From assembly GCF_901709675.1 (NCBI RefSeq), contig NC_051095.1:14647456-14711455 (forward strand): a DNA stretch of 64,000 nt. The letters are read 5' to 3'. Positions 33,548 through 45,223 of this stretch are shown here, in pieces. The notes beneath the pieces were generated by a model. That model was not told where the DNA came from and ran no database searches. It saw nothing but the letters and a program-made list of their open reading frames with translations. This DNA comes from Syngnathus acus (Eukaryota > Chordata > Actinopteri > Syngnathiformes > Syngnathidae). The position numbers and the translations under genes are program-made. Every line of letters starts with the position of its first letter. Position 1 is the stretch's first letter.

Positions 33548-35287
33548 CAATGCAGCAGTATTTCCCAACCAGGGCCACACGAATTAGACTAATTTTGGGC
33601 TTGACCGTTGGTCTATCCCTGTTGCAAATAGAATAGTTAGCCAATTACAGGCTTTACTGTAAATATTCTATTTCAAAGATATGTTAATGTTAATTTCATA
33701 AGTGAATAAAGTGGGGCACTAGTGCATGCTTCCCAGGGGCCACAAGTGTTTTGTTCCTGATAATTAAAGTTTAAATGGGACTTATTCAAATGAGCTCCAG
33801 TTTTTTTACGGTTAATGTTAGAAGAGCTTTATATAATAATATAATATTTATTTTCAAGGTGATGTTATTTTTCTGTGTTTAATGTACAGTAACTCCGAAT
33901 TTAGTTAAGTTACTGTAACTTTACAGTAACTCTAAATAACTCCAATGCCAATATTTACAGTACAGCTCCTATTGCATTTGCCAAAAGTTACCGTTTTAGT
34001 ACAAATAAATGCTTATGTGAGGAAATGAAATGTTTCAATCCATCAAAGAAATTTCACTGGCCAGTATTTAGCAATACAGGAAAATTTAGCATGTCTAGTT
34101 TTTGGTGAATTTCATACAAACTATATATCCTAATAGATTGTGTGGAAATTTGTTTTTGTGAGTGAGTTTTTCTGCAAACAAGCAAAAGCAATAGTTGTAC
34201 AAGCATTTGACAATTATTATAAACAAGACGCATTGTGCTGAGTAATAGGCGATGGGGTGCTATGTGTTTATTTGAAAAGGTTCTCTTATCTTAAATGGGA
34301 ATATTTTTAATCTAACCGGTATTAACATTGGATGACCAGCAACATTCAATGACACCTTTGGCTTCGAACCATTTCTCAGGTTTGAATTGAAATATCAGAG
34401 CACCACCCTCTTACACTAGTCACAAAAGGAAAATACATACATATTGCTCTCTAAAGTATGTGTAGTATTTATTTTGGTACAAAAAAAACAAAGATGCTTC
34501 GATGAATTAACATAATGATTTGTCGGTCCGTAATGCGAAAAGCAACCTAGACACAGAATTTTACATCAGAGTTCAGACACGTTTGCAGCAGATGCCATCA
34601 CAATAACACACTGAGTACAGTAAATGGAGCGAGGTCATTGGTGCGAGACTGCACAGATTAAATGATAGGTCCATAAAACATCAGTGACTACACCGTATCA
34701 CATGATTGGGAAGATGAATGTTTTTAAAAAATCACCTCTGGTGGCTCTTCAGTGATGTGATTGAGGCTCCCGTCGGTTGCGTTAACCCTGCTCACTGTTT
34801 TAGCTGTGATAAATAGCATTAGCCTTAGACAGCTTAAGAGGTCAGACTAATGTGTGTTATTGAAAATCAGTTTCAAGATGAGAGCCATGCGAGGGAATTA
34901 AAGCACACAATATTCATCTTATCTGTGAACCTGGTGTTTAATGGGCTGCCCATAGGATAGACTCAGCAGATGTTCATTTCCTAAACATATGTCAAGGCTT
35001 AAGGCCTGCTGTAAACACCAACCGTGGACAGAGTCGATCGGTGGCCTCACAAACTACTTGCAGTATAGCTCTAAGCTACATTTATCAGGCCTATGCACTC
35101 ACCCGACTCACTCATCACCTTGAGTAGAAGGGGTGGTGCTGTTTAGCAAGGAAACACTGCTCACACACAACATCATCAACTAGGGCAGTGAGTCCCAACT
35201 GCTGTGCCACTGGAATTAGTAACCAGTTTCACTGAATTAGTCCCAAAACGTTTTTTTTTAATTTTTTTTTTATAAGATATCTTTGGT
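33548..35287. other. Non-genic stretch with hAT-like end fragments
   Basis: CAGTATTTCCCAACCAGGGC at about 33553 and CAGTGAGTCCCAACTGCTGT at about 35188 resemble hAT left ends. Neither has a partner end or an 8-bp duplication. The rest is unique sequence with no supported exon. Confidence 0.35.
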
Positions 35288-35655
35288 CATCCACGGACAT
35301 ATAGACAGGCAAAACAAGGAAAGACTTGGGTGGTTCCCATGGCCACCTTCCAAGGGGTCATGCCCAGAACACCTTACCAGGGAGGCACATCCTAATGAGA
35401 TGCCCGAGCCACCTCATCTGGCTCCTTTCAATGAGGAGGAGCAACGAAATCCCACCTGAATCCTACCCAGACCAAGCTTGTTATCCTTTCTCTAACGGAG
35501 AGCCCAGACACCCTGCGTAGGAAACTCATTTTGGCCACTTGTATCCAGGATCTCTTTGTTTCGCTTACGACCCACAGCTCATGACCATAGGTAAGGGTAG
35601 GAACGTAGATCGACCAGTAAATCAAGAGCTTTGCCTTTTTTCGCGACGGCAACGG
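35288..35655 (-). pseudogene. Decayed LINE reverse-transcriptase C-terminal remnant
   Basis: The minus strand encodes a 74-codon block (35428-35652) containing KAKLLIYWSIYVPTLTYG, then HELWVVSETKRSWIQ and MSFLRRVSGLSVRER. This is the block just after the reverse-transcriptase domain in a very common fish LINE, where the usual text is close to YVPTLTYGHELWVMTERTRS and EMSFLRRVAGLS. Beyond a stop at 35428 the homology continues in other frames (MPPW, GVLGMTPW) to about 35290. The upstream catalytic domain is absent, so the copy is 5'-truncated and dead. I cannot fix the clade (RTE or L2-like) without a search. Confidence 0.75.
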
Positions 35656-36813
35656 CGACTTTTGGCATGTTTAGTAAAATCATCAGTAATCTTTGCACGT
35701 CTTAGTTTCTGTATGCAGAAATTCGATAGATTATCGACAGCTGGACCGCAAGATCAATAATTAATTTAGACATGATATCAGTTTTTGGAGAGTGCCTCAT
35801 TGGGTCATTTTAATTATGATGTTTTCATGACGAAAGTGAATTGAAGGACTCAAGGAAGGATCGGGCATCAAAATAGATCATATGAGGGACTATATTTTCT
35901 AAAACAAACACACACTTTATTGTAATGAACAGTGGACGTCTGCAGAATATCGCACAACCTTCCAAGTCTTTTTTACACACTTTTCAATAGGCATTGAATG
36001 CAAAGAAGTGCAATTTTCGGAGATCTGAGACTAGATGGAAAGACTATGAATGTGTACTTTTTATTACTCTTGGGATTGTCTTTTAAATTCTTAAAAAAGC
36101 ACAAGCACACTTTAAACATATTTTTACAGACTGGCAGAGAAAGAAATAGAATAAATAATATCAATATAAAATTATAGAGAGAGAGAAAAGGCTTGTCTAT
36201 TAATGCTACCCAGGAGCATAATTGAAGCTCTTCACAGTTGTAGGTGAGCATCATAAACAAACAGTGAAAAAAAGATTCGCTTGAGCCAATATTCTCCGCT
36301 AATAAATTTCACAACCAAACACTGTTATCTCAGACTCACAGCGCCTCTCTGATCAACTCAATAAAGTATTTTGTTCAGGCTCTCTGTGAGACCACACACT
36401 GTGGTTTGGGGACCCTGCTCTACAGTAGATTAATAAAACCATAAGCACCAGTAAAAATGATTGGTCTGGCTGGAGACCTGAGCCTTGTCAATATGTTACA
36501 TGCCAACATTGGCATACTGCTTGAGATTGTAGGCAATAAGACAAGACGAACACAGGAACAAGTTTGTGACAGTAGCAGTTTAAATGTGGTACTTAAGACT
36601 CTTTTTTTCTGGAAGTTTATTTTGTGCATTTGATGTGTGTTGCATGCACCACATTCACAGATCTGTGCAATCGGTGACAAATTAATTCAGTGACGAAGTT
36701 TTGCCTCCCCCTAAAAAAAAAAAACACAATTCATTTTTTGTTTTACCGCTTGAGGACTTTTTAGAATTTGAATTGGATGAGAGGCCACCCACGAACACCG
36801 CCCTTTGCTATTA
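35656..36813. other. Non-genic stretch, nothing recognised
   Basis: Unique AT-leaning sequence. Near 36400 the words GTTTGGGGACCCTGCTCTA resemble a hAT right end, without a partner. Confidence 0.4.
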
Positions 36814-37035
36814 TCAAGTCAAGTCAAGTCAAGTTTATTTGTATAGCCCTAAATCACAAGCAGTCTCAAAGGGCTTCACATAGACAAAAAATGACAATTA
36901 TTCTCAAAGCATCCCCTGATCTTAAGCTACCAAAAGGGCAAGGAAAAACTCAAAAAAACCCTACCAGGGGAAAATGAGAAACCTTGAGAAGGGACCACAG
37001 ATGGAAGGATCCCCCTTTCAGGATCACCAGGATCA
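36814..37035 (-). mobile_element. Retroposon-like repeat with (TTGAC)n tail
   Basis: Read on the minus strand, the copy ends in GGGCTATACAAATAAACTTG followed by TTGAC repeats (plus strand 36814-36833 is TCAAG repeated). The body contains TCACAAGCAGTCTCAAAGGG, AAAGCATCCCCTGATCTTAA and CTTGAGAAGGGACCACAG, all recognisable as a widespread teleost interspersed repeat. AATAAA followed by a short tandem tail suggests a LINE-mobilised retroposon. Confidence 0.7.
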
Positions 37036-38335
37036 CCATAATTGATAAATTATCATTTATTAATTATTACCCTGAGAACTGGTTTTATTGTTTTAAATTA
37101 TGGGGAAATTGCTTAATCTGTCTCGTTTATAGAAAATTCCACAAACTAGACCAGAAGAAGCAGTTGGTCAGCTAATGAACATAGTGAATGTTCAATTCTG
37201 ATACAACCTATGATTCCTGTATGCAACAAAACACTTACCCCCCCCCCCCCCCCCCCCCTCCTCTCTCTATTTTTGTTTTGCTTCTTTTTTTTGCGAAAAT
37301 GTTAAGGGACTATAGCTTGGGCCAAGGCTAAAAACATTCAAGGAGCTACTTTTTCTGATTTTCAGATCAGCGGTGAGTTCTCCTTAAGTGCATTTCCGTC
37401 AGTAGATCTCTGCAACCACCACCGTCTTCCAAGCAAAGTATTTTTGTGAAGGGTAAAACATTACTTAGCAACTTGACAAAGAAAGCCCGTGATGAAAGAT
37501 GAAAAGATGAAAATTATCTTCTTTGCAAATTATATACATCAAGAACAGGTCAAATGTAGCCCTCGTCATACCTGCATGACATTCATTAGAGCTGCATATA
37601 TATGTTTTTCTTTTTCTACATTTGGCATCTGTCCTTACTTTCACCATCGGACTAATGAGTTACATCTACTTCTCATTTCAGACATGGCTCACAACAAAAA
37701 GCCTTTAAGTACAAACGCTCACACGCTTACAATGGGAAGAATAGAGCATGCCCAGTGTTTTGCAAGACCTCAGAAAGTTTCTTCAGGGTTTGAGAATTAC
37801 AGGAACATGCCTTGAATTCACCTGGAGTTTTGCTTACTTGTGAACGCTTTAATATCTCATATAGATTATTAGTGAAAGCCTCTGATGGAGAAATACGTAG
37901 ATGGTCATATATATTACTTTTGGGATTGCCTATGTGGGTCTCCACTTTTCTCTGTCGGACATACTTCCATCAGTTCTAGCCATTATTAAGAACCAGGCAT
38001 TTATGCATTGAGGTCAGAAACTTTAAAAGAACTCAGAGTAACGTGTGATTTCTTCTTTTAATTTCGGATACAGACAGTGAACTGGAAATAAAGTCCAGAG
38101 GGGGCATTCTAATTTCAAAGCTTTGTGTAGGCAGACAGTGAAACAAGGATTTTCTCCACTAGATACTGCAAGTCAGAAAGAAAGTGGCAAACTCACCTTT
38201 TCACTTCTTTGTTTACCTCACGGTGGATTATAGTTTCTGCTGAAATGAATATTTGGATTGAGACTTTAAATGTTGGCCATGTACAAATTACTACGCCCTT
38301 AAAACTGCTGGATTAAAAATTGGATTGGATCTATC
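37036..38335. other. Non-genic stretch with poly-C tract
   Basis: A run of about 21 C lies at 37238-37258, followed by TCCTCTCTC. No exon is supported; frames at 37465-37945 overlap on both strands. Confidence 0.4.
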
Positions 38336-38472
38336 TATCGATCGATCGATCGATCAATTGATCGATCAATTGATCACCATCTTGCTCTCTCCATCCATCC
38401 ATCCATCCATCCATCCATCCATCCATCCATCCATCCATCCATCCATCCATCCATCCATCCATCCATCCATCT
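38336..38472. repeat. (GATC)n and (ATCC)n microsatellites
   Basis: Short GATC/CAATTGATC repeats at about 38336-38376 precede a pure ATCC array at 38391-38472. The GATC run is self-complementary. Confidence 0.95.
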
Positions 38473-39504
38473 TGCTTTTTATTTCTAGGTACATTTATTT
38501 CAGTGCTCTACATTACTGTGTCGTCACAACCGAGTGCAATACGTGCGTGAACTGTTCACGAAGTAATTTATTATCACTGACGTTATTAAAGCTGCTTTCC
38601 TATTGAAATACAAATAGAATGGCCACACGGTTTCTATGGTTACAAGTACTTCACTTGTGATTTGTTTCTAGGCACCATCTCCTAATTATGTTTAGAGAAT
38701 ACATTTTGAAATTCTCAGCCAAAAAACTATCCAGCTTTGTTCTGCCATAATCATAAAGGTGGGCTGCAAGTAGCATCACAATATATATGTATGTAGCCTC
38801 CAAGGGGGAAGAGCTGGAATGATGCAACTATAAAGAAATATCTCTGGATAGAAGGTACCCACCTCGGATCCGCCCTTCAGGTAGTTAATATTACATGAAG
38901 GATCGTGGTGATGTGACGCGACAACCTTCTAAAAGGACAAGTATTTGACTGCTCCCTATCTTTTTATGAAAGCTCCTCTTTTCCATAAAAAATGGCTCGG
39001 AGGAAAATATTAACTTTTGCGAGACACAAACGGAAGCAGATGGATGGTCATGATTGATTTTCATGTGCACCTGTTCCCCATTTAACAGACTTATGACGAC
39101 GCTTATATAATTGCTAACACCGGGAGAAGTTTGTTATTCTTAGAGATTTAGAAACAGATTTTCAGATGATCTCCAGGATAATGCATAGTGATTGCCATTT
39201 GTCACAATAACATTAACATATTTACTCTTTCAGTTGTAAAGATATTCAAGTGGCTACACGGTAAGTATGGTAATGTAGCCTATATGAGCACATTCAAATA
39301 CTTTTAAAATGCAAAATACTCCCAAGCAAACGTCTGCATTGTCAAGCTTTTGTAGCCGGTCATTCCGGTCATTCAAATTTTTGATTATGGTGGATACCTT
39401 TATTTCTTTTAATGCCAACGCCCCTGCTGGAGCAGAGTTTCTTTGCAACATGAAAGTGAAACTGGTGGCTGGACCTCTCACAAATAGTGCGAAGGAAATC
39501 CTTC
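38473..39504. other. Non-genic stretch, nothing recognised
   Basis: Unique sequence. Frames at 39254-39575 lie on both strands with no domain. Confidence 0.4.
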
Positions 39505-39621
39505 ACTTGTCCTACGCCTGGCTGGTGACCACTTCAGGGTGTAGTCTGCCTTTCGCCCCATGTCAGCTGGGATAAGCTCCAACACCCCCACGACCCTGCA
39601 CAGGGTGAGCGGTGTTGAAAA
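39505..39621 (+). mobile_element. Retroposon 3' tail of the L2/V-SINE family
   Basis: GGCTGGTGACCACTTCAGGG then TGTAGTCTGCC, ATGTCAGCTGGGATAAGCTC and CGACCCTGCACAGGGTGAGC form the ordered 3' region of the same family as 10930-11029. The usual end GCGGT...GAAAATGGATGG is present and runs directly into a long GGAT array. Confidence 0.8.
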
Positions 39622-39648
39622 TGGATGGATGGATGGATGGATGGATGG

Positions 39649-39684
<36 letters not shown>

Positions 39685-39750
39685 ATGGATGGATGGACGG
39701 ACGGACGGACGGACGGACGGACGGACGGACGGACGGACGGGCGGACGGAT
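39622..39750. repeat. (GGAT)n then (GGAC)n microsatellite grown from a retroposon tail
   Basis: About 19 GGAT units, with one GGAC interruption, are followed by about 13 GGAC units. The array continues directly from the GGATGG tail of the retroposon at 39505-39621. Confidence 0.95.
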
Positions 39751-40802
39751 CCTGCAATTGTTCCATTTCACTTTGGGCAAGGTTTGACGTCAGCATCGTG
39801 TTTTGAGCTGTTAGTCTGCCTTGGCTTTGCATGGGTTTTCTTTGGGTGCTCTGGCTACTTTCAACATTTAAATAACTGTGCCTCTTAGGTTTATTGAAGA
39901 CTTATTTGGTGTGATTGAATGCGTGACTACGTGTCCATGTGCTTAACTGACTTAATGCAAATTAAGCCTGAGTTCTTTTATCCACGCCATGCTGCCTTTG
40001 CATGTATCTAGATGTGTCATTTTTTTAATCAATTAATTAATCAATTGGGTTTTCAATCTTCACTTTGTTTAGGTGTCCTTGTCCAAACATTGTACAGTGT
40101 ATTTTGTGAAGGCAAGCTCTACTAATAAGCACCCATCTCAGTAGGGTGTGATGAGGGTCACAGTGAAAATAATAACACAGTGAAAAGGGGTAAAAAGATT
40201 AATCTAAATGACTGCAGTAGTGGTACGTAATAAACTTACTTTAATTAAAATCCAGCCTGATATACATTTTATCTTGTCGGGAAGCAGTGTTTGGCGGCCC
40301 TCGTCACTACACGGAGGCGCTCCTCAAATCTGCTGACAGCGCCAAAACTTTGTAATGACTATTTTGCCATGCTTTGGAATGTAAAGGATGTATGCTGGGC
40401 TCGCCTCACGGGACAAAGTTACTGATTGAATCCGCTGCACAGAAATTGCCTCTTTGACCCAAAGCCCGCTTGCTTGATACGGAAATGCACACCACGTTGC
40501 AAATTTCACCATCACTCAGTTCATTCTCAATGACAGTTTTAATTAGGCCAACTTTCCCCTGGTGTTCAGCACACACTCCATCTTGAAATTTTCAGATGTC
40601 AAACCATTGCGACAACTGGAAGATTTGATGAAGTAGGACCGAACATTTTATTGTTTAAGTAATTGCCAAACAATTAATTGTTTTATCCCTGTAAAATAAA
40701 CATAAATGAAACTTGAAAAATTAAATTACGTACCATTCTTAGACATCTGAATGTGTTACCATTTGATGTTTGGCACAGACAGGATGGAGGGGGAACCTGA
40801 AG
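39751..40802. other. Non-genic stretch, nothing recognised
   Basis: Unique sequence with no exon, RNA gene or repeat that I can support. Confidence 0.4.
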
Positions 40803-40963
40803 CAGTGTTGCCAACTTTGCAAGTTCTTCAAAGACCCAGGCCCTGAACCCTCTCCTAGCTGGGATTGCTAGAGTGGTGTTCAGAACGCTAGCCCCCCTCA
40901 GCTCGAGTCAGCTGGCTGCAATGGGAGATGACGTGCTAGCCCCAGAAATTATCTCGGCAACAA
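40803..40963 (+). mobile_element. Possible hAT-like left-end fragment
   Basis: CAGTGTTGCCAACTTTGCAA resembles the start of a common fish element whose ends read CAGTGTTGCCAACTT. The right end is not found. The copy runs into a C tract at 40964. Confidence 0.35.
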
Positions 40964-41047
40964 CCCCCCCCCCCCCCCCCCAGAAACTGTCGGATGCTCA
41001 AGGCAATAGAATAGAATAGAATAGAATAGAATAGAATAGAATAGAAT
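40964..41047. repeat. Poly-C tract and (AATAG)n array
   Basis: 18 consecutive C at 40964-40981, then about nine AATAG/ATAGA pentanucleotide units at 41004-41047. Confidence 0.95.
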
Positions 41048-42259
41048 GAGAGCAGATGTGTTGTCATTTGTGAAGAAGCCAGTTGTCCTGCCACAAGTCT
41101 TTCCTCTTATCTCACACTAAACAATGCAAACGCTGTGGGATCTGTTTCGTGACGTGGTGGTTTATTAAGGTCCACAGGGTGGTTTATTAAGGTCCACAGA
41201 GTTTAGTTTTGAGTTTGACATACATCTTTTGTCACACACTCTTGGAACTTGTTGAGACCGTCAGCAATTATTAAATGAAATATTTTGTTTTGATTAGCTA
41301 TCATCCCAATTTAGAGTTTTGAGACAATATTTGACTTTTAATGGTGTCTGAATTGTAGATATGCTCACGTATATTCATGCTATGTATAAGTGTCTCTTGT
41401 GATGCCAAAAATTGCACATCAATCTCTTGTTAAAAGACTCATATCAGTAAAAATTATCTAAGTCATAAATGATCTCTGTCTTTTTTTCCGTTGAGGAGGT
41501 TGAGCAAGAACTAATGAGAAATAGTTTAAATCCCCCTTAGGGAATAATAAATAGCTAGTGTAGATAAGTTTGACCTGCTACTGGATTTCTCTTTTTAAGG
41601 AGACAGGGTCCATCTGCATGCGCAAGTGGACACTTATAACTGGCATATAATTACAGCGCAAGGATGTGGCAACCTTGCCTGGGAGTGCTGCGATGATGGG
41701 AGACTTATGAAAGTCAAACCGCTACTTAGAAGTTGAAGGTGCATGCCAACTGACATGAAAAATCTGGTTTGTTGGCCTCAGGGCAAGAAGAATCTGACGG
41801 AGGGGGGGTGGGGTGGTGCTGGAAGCGCACAATTACTCCCGAAAGCGTGCGGCGCTCGGCATGATGACGAGTGTACCTCTGCATGACGGTTGACCGCTGT
41901 GATGACCTCTAGACAACGGTCATACATAGACTCACTGAAAGTGCGATGTGCCAATTGCGGGAAGACAGCGAGAGGAAAGCGGAACAAAGACATCAACGTT
42001 CGATCTCCATCGTGTGTATCCAATCAATTACTGTAATTTGTTCCGGCTGTATACAAAAGAGTAAGCATTGAGCAAGTAAGAGAGCAGATAATGACCACAC
42101 CTCGGGGGGATACAACTGCGGTATGTAGTTAATGCTACACACCTCATTGTCATTATAGTGATAGAATATGGATAGCTCAGTCAAGCTTGTGATTGATTGT
42201 GGACCAAAATATTGCATGCTGAAGTCCCACCGTGGTCAGAAATATCTGAAAGTTGGGGC
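41048..42259. other. Non-genic stretch with a 23-bp tandem duplication
   Basis: GGTGGTTTATTAAGGTCCAC is repeated twice in tandem at about 41156-41200. No exon is supported. Minus-strand frames at 41778-42217 show no domain. Confidence 0.4.
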
Positions 42260-42420
42260 AAACGTTTTTGTTATTGTTTGTTGAGGAGTTGCAGGCTTTT
42301 TGTTTCTCCTTTTGTATACCTGGGTGGCTCTTTTGGAACTGTATTTCAGAGAATGATGTGGCTCTTTGCGATGACACAGTACAAAATGTGGCTCAGTCTC
42401 TGACTGGTTGGCCACCCCTG
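42260..42420 (+). mobile_element. hAT right-end fragment
   Basis: It ends in GACTGGTTGGCCACCCCTG (to 42420), preceded by ATGTGGCTC and GTGGCTCTTT words. This matches a common hAT family whose terminal repeat begins CAGGGGTGGCCAACC. The left end is missing, so the copy is truncated and its start is approximate. Confidence 0.55.
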
Positions 42421-43195
42421 CCCTAACCCATAACCTTAACCATAACCCCTGACCCAAAGGTCAGGGTTTGAAACTAGGGTTTGGAAGTACAGTTAGGGTT
42501 TCGAACTTGGGTTAGGATTTCAAACAAGGGTTTGTAACTAGTGTTAGTGTTTCAAACTAGGGTTAGGGCGACAAAGTATAGTTTCTAACTACATAGGGTT
42601 AATGTTTCAAACTAGGGTTAGGTTTACAAAGCATAGTTTTTAAGTAGGGTTTCAAAATAGGGTTAGGGTACCAAAGTACGGTTTCAAACTAAAGTGTCGA
42701 TTTCAAGATAAGATTAGGTTTTCAAACAAGGGTTTGAAACTAGGGCTAGGGTTTCAAAGTAGGGTCAGGGATTCAAAGTACAATTTCAAACTAGGGCTAG
42801 GGTTTCAAATTTGGCTTAGGGTTTTGAAGTGTGGGTTCAACAAGGTCTGAGGTTTCAAACTAGAGGTATGATTTTAAATTAGGGTTTCAAACTGGGATTG
42901 GGGGTTTGAAGTAGAGTTTCCGCTGCAAACCCCATACAAATCAGTTGTCCCACACGCGGGACGCAGAAAAGTTAAAGTTGCGCCACCTTGTGGCTACTTA
43001 CAAGTCATATACTGTATTCCTGGAGATTTAAAGAATTCCCAACATTTTAAGATACAATCATAGGTATCTGCAGGCTCAGCGACCACTTAAATCAGGGTTA
43101 GGGTTAGGGTTAGACGACAGGATTGGTATGGAGTTAAACTAGGGGTAGTGTTTCAAAGTAGGATTTCAAATTGGGGTTAGGGTTTCTAATTAGAG
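42421..43195. repeat. Degenerate GGGTTTCAAACTA minisatellite with telomere-like words
   Basis: Units of about 18-20 bp close to AGGGTTTCAAACTAGGGTTA recur from about 42461 to 42915 and again at 43094-43195. At the left edge (42421-42455) the repeat is on the other strand (CCCTAACCCATAACC), so the tract switches strand near 42460. Three exact TTAGGG-type units lie at 43095-43113. A 170-bp non-repeat segment (about 42920-43090) interrupts it. Confidence 0.75.
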
Positions 43196-44380
43196 TGTCA
43201 ACTGTAGCATAATTAGACTAGATCCATACTCGACTCGGTTATGTATCAATCGCACATGAAGCTAGCTTGAATACAAATTGTTGTTTTAGAGTAATTTAGA
43301 GCCAATTTAGGGGCTTTTTTTCTTATATTTATGATTGGTGTCCCACAACATTATGAAAAGGCTGCTCCTCAACAAGTACGTAAAGTCTCACTTCTGAGCA
43401 ATTTTCCAAAGCACCAGAAGAGCTACTCAATAGCTCAGATCAAAAAATAAAAAAGCACAGTTGTTCCTGCGCCAGTTTTAACCTTCAGCGGTGCTCCTTC
43501 ATCAATAGACCCAACATTCTTAATCCATCTCAGATTTTGTTGTTGTGTTTTGTTTCCTGCTCTGCTTTTTCTCCATTACATCTTATTGCTTAATTCAGTA
43601 CCCCAGCACCAGTGTTATCCGTTCAAGGCAAAACCGCCTGTCACATTAATGCACAAAATACCACCGTCCTGTTGCGTTTCAGTCAATTCTATTTCAAAAA
43701 TCAAACAAATACTGGCCTTGAGTTGCCAAGCCTGCTAAATTTGAGAATTTAACACATTCATTATTACTGTCCATAAAGGCAACTATGTTCAGTGATTTGG
43801 AGGTCCCTGCAGTGAATTCACAAAGCCTGGTTGCTTGGAAACTGCTTCCAAAAGATCCTCTTTCTCTACTCACCTATTTATTCCGCTTTTCCCAAATCCC
43901 TGAGGTATTTATGCAATTGCAGTACATATTTTGCCCTCTAGAAATGTTTAAACTTGTGTATCCAGGAGATTATCAGCACTGTTTAGTTGTTCACCTTCAC
44001 CCTCACTGGAGAATCGCCCTCTGCAAGGGATTAAGGTAAACTACACGTCCTAATCCAATTAAAGCATGTTGGAATCTATGCTCTCATGGAGTGCTTTGTT
44101 TAAACGGAACGATAACAGACTGGCTGTAGTTAGCAGCTCCATTGTCTGTATAATTAGCTTCATATTCTGGATACAAATTTCATCATCCAGTTATTCGTAC
44201 AGTGACTGCAATGGATGGTGACAGTTTGCTGTCTGTTGTTCCAAGCCAACAGGTGTGCGGGTGATGGGGATTCATGCCACTGTTCTAGTCAGTCCGTTTC
44301 ACACATGCTGCCATCTGCGTCAGACTGGTTAAAGCTTCAAAAGGATCAATTTGTCCAAATATCACTCCTCGCAATTTTGG
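43196..44380. other. Non-genic stretch with conserved-element-like parts
   Basis: The stretch at 43790-44180 is repeat-free with ATTTATTCCGC, TCCAATTAAAGC and ATAATTAGCTTC words and looks like possible conserved non-coding sequence. A plus-strand 84-codon frame (43785-44039) has no domain. Confidence 0.3.
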
Positions 44381-44382
44381 TA

Positions 44383-45221
44383 CCATGTTTTTCCATGCAT
44401 AATGCGCCCGCGTGCATAATACGCACCTTAAAAATGGCATGTCGATGCTGGAAAAGGCCTGTACCCATGTATAATATGCACCCAAATTTTGACTCTTACT
44501 TAAGTCCGTAAACGTAAAATTATTTCAGAAAAAAGATCATCTTTGGGAACAACCGGATGTTATTCTGCCGGTCAGTATCACTGCGCATGCGCTAGCAAAC
44601 TCGATAGCGAAGAAATGTTTCGGATTTGTGTAGGGTACATTGTGACAGCAAACGAGCAGGTGATCGAGCAAGCGTCTGATACGAGAGCATTGTGTTCGTA
44701 TGGAGCGTGTTTGAAGTGAACAGCAGAGATGAAAGGAACAAGGCAAAGTGTTGTGAAATAAAATATTACCTGTAATACGCATTTTGTTATTTGCTGATTT
44801 GAAACTGTTAATTAAACTGTGAATTGAAACTAATAGGTAGAGAACTGAACTCTCGCTCTTTATATAGCTGACGTGTCTTGCGCATCCGTTCTGCGCATAC
44901 TGTAATGACGGCCTCCATATGATATCCCGTCTGCGATGGAGATTAAAAACCAAACAATATTTGACAATAACACACCATCAAGGATTGCACCATCGCATCA
45001 AACGATGTGTCGTCAATTATGAATTTTACTGACTAAGTGTGTTGGGCAGGATGGCTGAATGCGATGCGCGATTGACAACAAACAAGAAGAAAGGTGTGAT
45101 TTCAAGTTTTATTTCGAGGGAGATTTTCTTCAAAAATTGTTGTACCCATGCATAATGCGCACCCCAGATTTTAGGACAATAAATTAGTTAAATTTTGCGC
45201 ATTATGCATGGCAAAACACGG
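44383..45221. mobile_element. TA-flanked non-autonomous element (839 bp)
   Basis: Terminal inverted repeats CCATGTTTTTCCATGCATAA on the left and TTATGCATGGCAAAACACGG on the right are flanked by TA on both sides (44381-44382, 45222-45223). That points to the Tc1/mariner/pogo group. The word ACCCATG.ATAATGCGCACC recurs just inside both ends (about 44463 and 45146). A 138-codon minus frame (44537-44953) lies inside without transposase motifs. Confidence 0.75.
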
Positions 45222-45223
45222 TA

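Noticed and set aside
33548-33660. hAT element starting CAGTATTTCCCAACC
   Set aside because: No right terminal repeat or 8-bp duplication could be found, so only a possible fragment was noted.
44537-44953. 138-codon minus frame inside the TA-flanked element as a possible transposase
   Set aside because: No DDE/D signature, helix-turn-helix or other transposase feature is visible.
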